From NCBI GenBank assembly GCA_016463455.1, contig JAEMRG010000089.1:1-7925 (forward strand): 7,925 bases of DNA, given 5' to 3'. Made by a program: the position numbers and the translations under genes. The DNA is from Rhodoferax sp. Lineage in GTDB: Bacteria > Pseudomonadota > Gammaproteobacteria > Burkholderiales > Burkholderiaceae_C. The notes beneath the pieces were generated by a model. The model was not told the origin of the DNA and did no database searches. It was given only the letters and a program-made list of their open reading frames with translations. This document shows positions 1-7,496 of this stretch, one piece after another (position 1 is the stretch's first letter; the number at the start of each line of letters is the position of its first letter).

Positions 1-1
1 A

Positions 2-1189
2 CTGACCGGCGAGTGGGAATACAAACTGTCGCTGATGGAGCAGGGCAAGATGGGTCGTGAAACCTTTATGGCCGAGATCGCTGCCATGACCGAGCGCATG
101 GTGAAAAAAGCCAAAGAATACGACCGCGACAGCATTCCCGGCGACTACGCCACCTTGCAAAGCGCCTGCCCCAATTGCGGCGGCATCGTGAAAGAAAACT
201 ACCGCCGCTACGCCTGCACCGGCAAAACCGGTAGCGAAGAAGGCTGCGGTTTTTCTTTCGGCAAAACACCGGCGGGCCGCACGTTTGAGCTGGCCGAAGT
301 AGAGCAATTCATGTGCGAGAAAAAAATCGGCCCGCTCGATGGCTTCCGCTCCAAAGCGGGTTGGCCTTTTACATCGGAGATCGTCCTCAAGTTTGACGAA
401 GACAGCAAAAACTTCAAACTTGAATTTGACTTCGGCGACGACAAAGCCGCGCAGGAGTCCGGCGAGCTAGCCGATTTCAGCGCGCAAGAGCCTCTGGGTG
501 GCTGCCCCAAGTGCGGTGCCCAAACCGGCGGCCTGGTGTTTGAACACGGTAAAAACTATGTCTGCGACCATGCGGTAGCCAGCCTGGTACAAACCGTTCC
601 CAACTGCGATTTCAAGAGCGGGCAGATCATCTTGCAGCAGCCGATCGCGCGCGAGCAAATGCACAAGCTGCTAAGTACGGGCAAAACCGATTTGCTGGAC
701 AAGTTTGTCAGCATGCGCACGCGCCGGGCCTTCAAAGCCATGCTGGCCTGGGACGCCGAGGCAGGCAAAGTGAATTTTGAATTTGCCCCCAGCAAATTTC
801 CACCCCGCCCCGGTGCGGTGGCCAAAGCCGCTGCGGCGCGCAGTCGCGCGGTGGCGGCAACACCTGCAGCCAAAGCGGCGACCAAAAAAGCCAGCGCCGC
901 AGCCAAGAAAAGCCCGGCGACCAAAACCGCCAAACCCAAGACGCCGCGCAAAGCCAGCAGCGCAGCGGGCAAGGCGCCGAGTGCCTCACTGGCGGCGGTG
1001 ATCGGCAGTGAAGCGGTGTCGCGGCCCGAGGTGGTCAAGAAGCTGTGGGACTACATCAAAGCCCAGGGACTGCAAGACCCCAAGGACAAACGCACCATAC
1101 TGGCCGACGCGAAACTGCAAGCCGTGTTTGGCAAACCCAGCATCAATATGTTTGAACTCGCAGGTATCGTCGGCAAGCACTTGGCTTGA
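2..1189 (+). CDS. topB: DNA topoisomerase III, C-terminal part, with SWIB domain (5' end outside window)
   Basis: Type IA topoisomerases relax and decatenate DNA by a single-strand break and passage in the cytoplasm/nucleoid. The open frame runs in from base 2, and 395 residues are visible. The toprim domain and catalytic tyrosine lie upstream of the window. The first visible residues (TGEWEYKLSLMEQGKMGRET) are the typical end of the topoisomerase core. Two modules follow, each a four-Cys zinc ribbon plus a topoisomerase C-terminal repeat. The first has CPNC near fragment residues 56-59 and Cys 72 and 82; the second has CPKC near 168-171 and Cys 188 and 202. Next is a Lys/Ala/Pro-rich, histone-H1-like linker (about residues 271-329). 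Last is a SWIB/MDM2-type domain (about 330-395; SRPEVVKKLWDYIK, then NMFELAGIVGKHL). The gene end is intact. The next gene starts 106 bp downstream on the same strand. The family call is firm; what the SWIB domain does is unknown to me. Confidence 0.95.
   Translation: MTGEWEYKLSLMEQGKMGRETFMAEIAAMTERMVKKAKEYDRDSIPGDYATLQSACPNCGGIVKENYRRYACTGKTGSEEGCGFSFGKTPAGRTFELAEVEQFMCEKKIGPLDGFRSKAGWPFTSEIVLKFDEDSKNFKLEFDFGDDKAAQESGELADFSAQEPLGGCPKCGAQTGGLVFEHGKNYVCDHAVASLVQTVPNCDFKSGQIILQQPIAREQMHKLLSTGKTDLLDKFVSMRTRRAFKAMLAWDAEAGKVNFEFAPSKFPPRPGAVAKAAAARSRAVAATPAAKAATKKASAAAKKSPATKTAKPKTPRKASSAAGKAPSASLAAVIGSEAVSRPEVVKKLWDYIKAQGLQDPKDKRTILADAKLQAVFGKPSINMFELAGIVGKHLA
812..988 (+). other. Low-complexity Lys/Ala/Pro linker inside topB
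   Basis: This in-frame stretch of about 59 codons is made almost only of Ala, Lys, Pro, Ser, Thr and Arg, with short imperfect repeats of the type AAK, KKA and KTAKPKTPRKA. It joins the second zinc-ribbon/repeat module to the SWIB domain. It resembles the disordered tails of histone-H1-like bacterial proteins such as AlgP or Hc1. A flexible, non-specific DNA-binding tether is a reasonable inference. Such tracts often vary in length between strains by replication slippage. Confidence 0.75.
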
Positions 1190-1295
1190 AAGCCGCCCGT
1201 CAAGCAACACTGCTAAGCTCTGTCGTGAGCAGCACGTTGGAAACCCGCATTGTCGGCCTGTCGCAGGCCGCCACTGTGGCGCTTGCTAAGCCACT
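1190..1295 (+). other. topB-CDF spacer with two possible RNA hairpins
   Basis: The 106-bp spacer holds a perfect short hairpin: CGGCCTG (1254-1260), loop TCG, CAGGCCG (1264-1270). It lies 25 bp before the start codon of the exporter gene. An imperfect hairpin lies at 1205-1239 (CAAC/GTTG outside, GCT/AGC and GCTC/GAGC inside). Neither is followed by a T-run, so neither is a classical intrinsic terminator. They may protect the topB mRNA end or shape the leader of the next gene. No clear promoter or strong Shine-Dalgarno is visible. Confidence 0.4.
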
Positions 1296-2246
1296 ATGAA
1301 CTTCACCGAAATAGACGACGACTCCGAACACAGCACGTACACACCGGCGCAACGCGCGGCGGCGGCGTCGCGCAGTACCTGGGTGAGCGTGGTCGTCAAC
1401 GTGCTGCTCTCCGGTGTGCAAATCGTGGTCGGTATCGGGGCCAAGTCGCAAGGGCTGGTGGCTGACGGCATCCATTCTCTCTCGGATTTGGTGTCGGACT
1501 TTGTGGTGCTGCTGGCGGGGAGGCACAGCCAAAAAGACGCCGACGAAGACCACCCCTACGGCCACCAGCGTTTTGAAAATGCGGCATCGCTGGCGCTGGG
1601 CCTGCTGCTGATGGTTGTGGGCGTAGGCATGGTCTGGTCGGCGGTGGGTAAATTGCAAACGCCCGAAACCATCCCCACAGCGCACGCTGCGGCCTTGTGG
1701 GTGGCGCTGGCGGCCCTGGTGTCAAAAGAGCTCTTGTTTCGCTACATGCTGCGCGTGGCCAAGCGCGTTAAATCGGGCATGCTGGTAGCCAACGCCTGGC
1801 ATGCGCGCTCAGATGCGGCCTCCAGCCTGGTGGTGGCTTTGGGCTTGATCGGCAACCTGATGGGTTACCCGCTCATGGACCCGATTGCGGCGCTGATTGT
1901 CGGCCTGATGGTCGCCAAAATGGGCTGGGGCTTTGGCTGGGACGCCTTGCACGACCTAATGGACCGGGCGGTGGACGAGGATGAAGTACAGGCCATCCGC
2001 CAAACCCTGCTGGACACGCCTGGCGTCGCCGGTGTGCATGATGTACGCACCCGAAAGATGGGCGATATGGTGGTAGCCGACGCGCATATCGAAGTCGATG
2101 CCATGCTCACCGTCGAAGAGGGCCACAACATTGCCGTAGCAGCGCGCCAGGCCGTCATGCAGCGCCACCGCGTACTCAATCTCATGACCCATGTGGACCC
2201 CGCCCACCGCCATGATGGTGACCACGAGGTCGCTCCTCCCCCTTAG
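1296..2246 (+). CDS. Cation diffusion facilitator (CDF) family metal exporter, FieF-like
   Basis: This 316-residue inner-membrane protein is expected to export divalent metal (Zn2+, Fe2+ or similar) by proton antiport. The family signature is clear: about six membrane segments (roughly residues 28-48, 60-76, 95-117, 131-150, 168-188 and 193-212) and then a cytoplasmic domain (about 225-302). The transport site is H60-xxx-D64 in TM2 and H169-xxx-D173 in TM5, an HD-HD arrangement like canonical zinc carriers; E. coli FieF has DD in TM2. The loop DEDHPYGH supplies D83, H86 and H90, matching the FieF interface site. H248, H264, H299 and D301 match cytoplasmic metal ligands. The tail is His/Asp-rich (HRHDGDH). 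ATG 1296 is the first possible ATG after an in-frame TAA at 1287; no strong Shine-Dalgarno precedes it. Substrate specificity cannot be fixed from sequence alone. Confidence 0.94.
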   Translation: MNFTEIDDDSEHSTYTPAQRAAAASRSTWVSVVVNVLLSGVQIVVGIGAKSQGLVADGIHSLSDLVSDFVVLLAGRHSQKDADEDHPYGHQRFENAASLALGLLLMVVGVGMVWSAVGKLQTPETIPTAHAAALWVALAALVSKELLFRYMLRVAKRVKSGMLVANAWHARSDAASSLVVALGLIGNLMGYPLMDPIAALIVGLMVAKMGWGFGWDALHDLMDRAVDEDEVQAIRQTLLDTPGVAGVHDVRTRKMGDMVVADAHIEVDAMLTVEEGHNIAVAARQAVMQRHRVLNLMTHVDPAHRHDGDHEVAPPP

Positions 2247-2272
2247 CTTTCAAACCACAGAACAGGCCGCCG

Positions 2273-2854
2273 ATGCATCGCACCATTTTTGATACACCGG
2301 TGGTTAACACCGTATTACGTGTCATTTCGATAAGTTTTTTGAAGGCCACAGGCTGGAAAATTGTGGGCGAACTGCCGCCCAATGGGCGCAAAAGCGTTTT
2401 GATCGCCGCGCCCCACACCAGTAACTGGGATTTGCCCTATATGTTGATGGTGAGCTTCGCGCTGGGCCTGAATATTTACTGGATGGGCAAGGTACAACTT
2501 TTCCGCTTCCCCTTTGGCCCACTGATGCGCTGGCTAGGCGGCATTGCGGTAGAGCGCGCCAACGCGAATAATCTGGTGGCTGCCTCGGCAGAGGCCCTGA
2601 AGTCGGCAAACGGGCCCTTGCAACTGGTGGTGCCGCCTGAGGGCACGCGCAGCAAAGTACGCTACTGGAAAACCGGCTTTTATTACATCGCCCTGGGCGC
2701 GCAAGTGCCTATCGTGATGTCATTTCTGGACTACGGCAATAAGGTCAGCGGCCTGGGCCCCGCATTTGAGCCCACCGGCGACATCGAGGCCGATATGGTT
2801 CGGATCAAGGCTTTTTACGCGCCATTCAAAGGCAAAAACCCGGACCAGTTTTAA
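2273..2854 (+). CDS. PlsC-like 1-acyl-glycerol-3-phosphate acyltransferase family protein
   Basis: This 193-residue protein belongs to the glycerophospholipid acyltransferase superfamily, which moves acyl groups onto lysophospholipid-type acceptors at the inner membrane. The catalytic HX4D motif is H48-TSNW-D53. The substrate-binding blocks are GGIAVER (89-95) and PPEGTRSK (121-128). It is shorter than typical PlsC (about 240 residues) and has only a short hydrophobic N-terminus (about 12-26), so it may be a minor or specialised acyltransferase rather than the main PlsC. The acceptor is unknown. It starts 26 bp after the exporter gene on the same strand, so the two may share a transcript, though no functional link is evident. 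The Shine-Dalgarno before ATG 2273 is weak. Confidence 0.88.
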   Translation: MHRTIFDTPVVNTVLRVISISFLKATGWKIVGELPPNGRKSVLIAAPHTSNWDLPYMLMVSFALGLNIYWMGKVQLFRFPFGPLMRWLGGIAVERANANNLVAASAEALKSANGPLQLVVPPEGTRSKVRYWKTGFYYIALGAQVPIVMSFLDYGNKVSGLGPAFEPTGDIEADMVRIKAFYAPFKGKNPDQF

Positions 2855-2861
2855 ACCGCCC

Positions 2862-2897
2862 AAGCCACCAACGGCTTAGTGCGAGGCCTTGTTGGTG
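2862..2897. terminator. Possible hairpin region between converging genes
   Basis: The acyltransferase gene (+) and the yqhA-like gene (-) converge with only 21 bp between their stop codons. CACCAAC (2866-2872) is complementary to GTTGGTG (2891-2897) with an 18-base loop. Alternatively AAGCC (2862-2866) pairs with GGCTT (2873-2877) around a 6-base loop. The structure reaches into the 3' end of the - strand gene. There is no clear T-run on either strand, so a terminator role is only a suggestion. Confidence 0.3.
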
Positions 2898-3478
2898 CTG
2901 TTCAAAATTTTGTCGGTGTAGGCAATAGCCAGCGCGCTGAGCAAAAACGTCACATGAATGATGGTTTGCCACATCAAGACTTTGGGCTCGTAGTTGGCAG
3001 CGTTGATAAAGGTCTTGAGCAAATGAATGGAGCTGATGCCGATAATGGCCGTGCCCAACTTGACCTTGAGCACTGAAGCATTGACATGGTCTAGCCACTC
3101 GGGCTGGTCGGCATGGCCTTCCAAGTGCATGCGGCTGACAAAGGTCTCGTAGCCGCCCACAATCACCATGATGAGCAGGTTGGAGATCATCACGACGTCG
3201 ATCAGCGCCAAGACCACCAGCATGATGAGCGTTTCATTGAGCGCGGTCAGCGGCGTGTCGGACTGGTAACCCATGCTGGTGACCAGGGCCTGCAAGGCGG
3301 CTTGGTTGCCAAACGCGGCCTCCAACAGGTGCAGCAGCTCGATCCAGAAGTGGTAGACATAAACGCCCTGCGCAAGAATGAGGCCCAAGTACAGCGGCAA
3401 TTGCAGCCAGCGACTGGCAAATATCAGGCCGGGTATCGGCTTTAGCTTGCGGGTCGGTTTGCTACTGTCTCGCATCAT
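2876..3478 (-). CDS. yqhA: YqhA/UPF0114 family inner-membrane protein
   Basis: This 200-residue integral membrane protein is of unknown function. The family is recognised by [20 protein letters not shown] near residues 23-42, the polar membrane segment [20 protein letters not shown] (91-110), the loop [17 protein letters not shown], and [20 protein letters not shown]. There are four likely membrane segments (about 26-50, 83-108, 138-156 and 169-188). Length and order fit E. coli YqhA. ATG 3478 has a good Shine-Dalgarno, AGGAG, 6 bases upstream; a second ATG follows at once (Met-Met). The gene lies 38 bp behind the histidine kinase gene on the same strand, so it may be the last gene of that transcript. 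An inverted repeat covers the gap. The family is known mainly as a conserved hypothetical, so no reaction is claimed. Confidence 0.9.
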   Translation of the reverse strand: MMRDSSKPTRKLKPIPGLIFASRWLQLPLYLGLILAQGVYVYHFWIELLHLLEAAFGNQAALQALVTSMGYQSDTPLTALNETLIMLVVLALIDVVMISNLLIMVIVGGYETFVSRMHLEGHADQPEWLDHVNASVLKVKLGTAIIGISSIHLLKTFINAANYEPKVLMWQTIIHVTFLLSALAIAYTDKILNSTNKASH

Positions 3479-3484
3479 GGTTTA

Positions 3485-3510
3485 CTCCTGGATAAACGCG
3501 CGATTATCCA
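3485..3510 (-). promoter_or_regulatory. Inverted repeat abutting the yqhA Shine-Dalgarno
   Basis: TGGATAA (3489-3495) and TTATCCA (3504-3510) form a perfect 7+7 bp inverted repeat around an 8-base GC-rich spacer (ACGCGCGA). It fills most of the 38-bp gap between the kinase stop and the yqhA start. On the - strand the second arm touches the AGGAG Shine-Dalgarno (3489-3485). It could be a DNA operator, or an RNA hairpin that affects ribosome entry or 3' end formation of the kinase mRNA. The role is inferred. Confidence 0.45.
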
Positions 3511-3516
3511 CACCGT

Positions 3517-4952
3517 TCATGGCAGTGCATCGACAAACCGCACCGTAAAGCACGCCCCGGGTGGCGTATGGCCCGGGCGGCTGTCGCTCAAGCCCACACT
3601 GGCGCGGTGTTGCCTGGCGATCTCCAGCACGATGGGCAGGCCTAGGCCTGAGCCATCGGCCTCATTGCCCAGCGCGCGGTAAAAAGGCTGGAACACCAGC
3701 TCCTGCTCACTGAGCGCCACCCCAGGGCCGCTGTCTTCCACTTGCAAAGTCAATGTCTTTGCCAGGGTGTCGGCCAGCAGCCGCACGGTGATCACGGCGG
3801 CAAGATCGGTGCGCGATTGGCTGTAGTTGATCGCGTTATCCACCAGATTGCGTACCATCTCTTGCAAGAGCGTGGCGTTGCCGTTGATCTTCACGCCGGC
3901 ACTGCCGGGCTGTGCCCCTTCGTAGCCAATGTCGATCTGTTTTTCCACCGCGCGCGGCGCGCAGTCACGCACCACGTCCATGGTCAGTCGGGCCATGTCA
4001 CAAGCCTGATGGGCCAATACCGTAGCGCTGCTTTCTGCGCGCGCCAAGGCGAGCAATTGGTTGACGGTGTGCGTGGCACGGATGCTGGAGCGGCCGATCT
4101 GGCGCAAGGACTGTTTGAGCTCATCGGCGCTGGCGTCCTGGCGTTGCGCCAAATCAGCCTGCATACGCAATCCAGCCAGCGGGGTTTTCAGCTGGTGCGC
4201 CGCATCGGCCAAAAACCGCTTTTGCGCAGCAATGGAGTCCTTCAAGCGCATCAGCAAGTCGTTCACCGAGGCCACCAGCGGCACCACCTCCATGGGCACC
4301 GCCTGCGCGTCCAGGGGGCTCAGGTCATCGGGCTTGCGCGCGCGTATGGTTTCTTCCAGGCGATTGAGTGGTTTGATCGCTTGCGCCAAAGCCAACCACA
4401 CCAGCAGTACCGCCACCGGCAAGACTACAAACTGCGGCAGCATCACGCCCTTGACGATCTCGGTAGCCAACACGGCGCGCTTGTCCATAGTTTCGGCCAC
4501 CTGCACCAGCGCCAGCGGATGGCCCGGTAAGTCCAGGCGCACCCACATCGAGGCGACTTTCAGGTCCACACCATCCAAGGTCACATCGCGCAAACGCACC
4601 TCACCTACCGGGTTGCGTTCATCCTGTCCGGGCGCAGGTAAATCCGCATCACCGCCGAGCACCTGCCCTTGGGGCCCTAGCACTTGGTAGTACACCGTGT
4701 CGCTGTCTTCGGTCCGCAGCAATTCGCGCGCGGGCTGGGGCAGGGAGAATTTCATTTGCTCGTGATGGACCGTTATGTACTGCGCCAGCACCCCGGCGTT
4801 GTATTCCAGCGCTCGGTCAAAAGGCTTGCCGGCGATGCCCTGGGCCACCAGCCAAGTCAGCACCAGGCTGATCGGCCACAGCAGCAGGATGGGCGTGAGC
4901 ATCCAATCGAGAATTTCGCCGAACAGCGAGCGCTGTTCGCTTAGGAAGACTT

Positions 4953-4956
<4 letters not shown>
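3517..4956 (-). CDS. Two-component sensor histidine kinase, TctE/QseC-like
   Basis: This membrane sensor kinase senses a periplasmic signal and phosphorylates the response regulator encoded just upstream. Using TTG 4956 it has 479 residues: TM1 (about 20-40), a periplasmic domain of the TctE type (2CSK-like, about 41-172), TM2 (about 173-193), a HAMP region (about 194-243), an H-box FLADAAHQLKTPL with the phospho-acceptor His 254, an N-box EMVRNLVDNAINYS (Asn 370 and 374), a G1 box DSGPG (408-412) and a G2 box GSGLGLP (435-441). All catalytic boxes are intact. No ATG fits the N-terminus. TTG 4956 overlaps the regulator's TGA as TTGA, the usual sign of translational coupling, and gives MKVFLSEQRSLFGEI. 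TTG 4977 (486 residues) is an alternative. No transporter is adjacent, so a tricarboxylate signal cannot be assumed. Confidence 0.93.
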
Positions 4957-5627
<671 letters not shown>

Positions 5628-5683
5628 GCTTGTCTCCTTGCGCTGTGCGCGCTATGTGTGGTCAGTGCGTTGGCCAGGTCATT

Positions 5684-6169
5684 CTAGGCGGCGGCAGCGT
5701 AGGCCTCCAAGCCCAGCGCCACCACGGTGGCTACCTCCTCACCCACGGCGTGACGCAACTCCGCCTCGGCCTGGGCGACGCTCTCCTGGTAGGCCGCCAG
5801 CCAGGCTAGGCCGGTGGGCGTAAAACACACGCGGCGCGCCCGTGCGTCGTGGGCATCGCCTTCGCGCATCACCATGCCCCAAGCCTCGCACTGTTTAACC
5901 AGCGTGGCCATGGCCTGCTTGCGCATGCCCGCGCGCTGGGCCAGCTCGGTCAGGCGTGCGCCATGGGGCGGCAGGTGGCGGCTGATATGCCAGTGTGCCG
6001 CCGTCAACTGGCCGCGCTGCGCCAGATTGGACAAGCCCAGGGAAACACCGGGGTGGCGCGCCATCAGCGCCATCACCCGCGCGTCAAAACGCGCCAAAGC
6101 CAGGCGCAGCCAATGGCCCACATGGTTGTATCGCCAAGCATCTTGTGTCAGGTTCGCGGTGTCGGACAT
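5684..6169 (-). CDS. MarR-family winged-helix transcriptional regulator
   Basis: This 161-residue DNA-binding protein is of the MarR type, usually a dimeric repressor released by small phenolic or oxidative signals. The visible core is a helical N-terminus (VGHWLRLALARFDARVMALM), helix-turn-helix region TELAQRAGMRKQAMATLVKQCEAWG (split about 74-98), and the wing REGDAHDARARRVCFTPTG (102-120) with the Asp/Arg pattern typical of the family. A C-terminal dimer helix follows (about 122-158). It diverges from recA across 145 bp and heads the - strand run that includes the two-component pair. The Shine-Dalgarno is poor (GGA three bases before ATG 6169), so initiation may be weak or the mRNA nearly leaderless. 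Many MarR genes bind their own promoter, and the repeated boxes in the spacer are candidate operators; that is inference. Confidence 0.9.
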   Translation of the reverse strand: MSDTANLTQDAWRYNHVGHWLRLALARFDARVMALMARHPGVSLGLSNLAQRGQLTAAHWHISRHLPPHGARLTELAQRAGMRKQAMATLVKQCEAWGMVMREGDAHDARARRVCFTPTGLAWLAAYQESVAQAEAELRHAVGEEVATVVALGLEAYAAAA

Positions 6170-6183
6170 TTCCGATATAGTAA

Positions 6184-6232
6184 TACAAACTGACCAATAT
6201 TTCTGTTTATAGTTTTCAATATCCGTATAAAC
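6184..6232. repeat. Three TAYAAAC boxes at exact 21-bp period
   Basis: TACAAAC at 6184-6190 (+), TATAAAC read on the - strand at 6211-6205, and TATAAAC at 6226-6232 (+) start exactly 21 bp apart. The second and third form a perfect 7+7 bp inverted repeat with a 14-bp spacer. A 21-bp step is two helical turns, which puts all three on one face of the DNA. They are candidate operators for the divergent MarR regulator. The third overlaps the possible recA -10. Confidence 0.45.
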
Positions 6233-6234
6233 TA

Positions 6235-6250
6235 CTGTTCAAGCATCCAG
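6235..6250. promoter_or_regulatory. Second, degenerate LexA-like box
   Basis: CTGTTCAAGCATCCAG has the CTG-N10-CAG skeleton of LexA sites, preceded by TA as in the E. coli consensus, but the right half is CCAG rather than ACAG. It ends one base before the better box at 6252. It could be a weak cooperative site or chance. Confidence 0.35.
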
Positions 6251-6251
6251 C

Positions 6252-6267
6252 CTGTAGTTAATAACAG
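6252..6267. promoter_or_regulatory. LexA (SOS) box upstream of recA
   Basis: CTGTAGTTAATAACAG matches CTGT-N8-ACAG, the LexA operator core shared by many gamma- and betaproteobacteria, with an AT-rich centre. It ends 47 bp before the chosen recA start, where an SOS operator is expected. LexA would bind here and repress recA until RecA filaments trigger its self-cleavage. The match is direct; binding is inferred from the known recA regulon. Confidence 0.8.
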
Positions 6268-6303
6268 AGGTCGGTTTGCTTGCCTAACCCCACCTTTATG
6301 CAC

Positions 6304-6308
6304 AGGAG
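6304..6308 (+). promoter_or_regulatory. Shine-Dalgarno that sets the recA start
   Basis: AGGAG at 6304-6308 directly abuts the first ATG (6309), leaving no spacing for it. It sits 6 bases before the in-frame ATG at 6315. The latter is therefore the likely initiation codon. Confidence 0.85.
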
Positions 6309-6314
6309 ATGACC

Positions 6315-7403
<1,089 letters not shown>

Positions 7404-7496
7404 AGCCCGATCAGCGCCCGCGCCCGGCAGCCTGCCGGCGTCGGACGCTGGTGGACGATTCGCAGATCGCTCCTCGCTACGTTATCCACGCCTGCC
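7404..7496 (+). other. recA-recX spacer with GC hairpin, no T-run
   Basis: CCGGCAG (7424-7430) and CTGCCGG (7432-7438) are perfect inverted arms around one base; in RNA this gives a 6-bp stem with a GCC loop. No T-run follows, so it is not a standard intrinsic terminator. In E. coli a leaky terminator in this gap lowers recX expression relative to recA; a similar attenuating role here is inference. Confidence 0.4.

Larger units (their letters stand above)
6170..6314. promoter_or_regulatory. AT-rich divergent marR-recA control region
   Basis: This 145-bp spacer is clearly AT-richer than the GC-rich genes on both sides, as expected for two divergent promoters. It holds three TAYAAAC boxes at a 21-bp period (6184, 6205 and 6226), tandem SOS-type boxes (6235-6267), a possible recA -10 hexamer TATAAA (6226-6231) without a convincing -35, and the recA Shine-Dalgarno (6304-6308). 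No small ORF of note is seen. Confidence 0.7.

Noticed and set aside
556..1038. 160-codon open frame on the - strand opposite the topB linker
   Set aside because: It is the complement of the low-complexity Ala/Lys tract, giving an Ala/Leu-rich pseudo-membrane sequence. The + strand frame is a certain gene.
1205..1239. Imperfect hairpin as an intrinsic terminator of topB
   Set aside because: The stem is interrupted and no T-run follows, so it is recorded only as a possible structure.
1200..1685. 161-codon - strand frame over the CDF gene start
   Set aside because: Antisense shadow of a GC-rich gene: composition rich in Arg/His, no recognisable domain, no ribosome binding site.
3742..4530. 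262-codon + strand frame opposite the histidine kinase
   Set aside because: Gln/His/Arg-rich antisense product with no domain. The kinase on the other strand has all its catalytic boxes.
6170..6234. A defined sigma-70 promoter for marR or recA
   Set aside because: TATAAA at 6226-6231 and TACTAT on the - strand at 6182-6177 resemble -10 boxes, but neither has a convincing -35 at the right distance.
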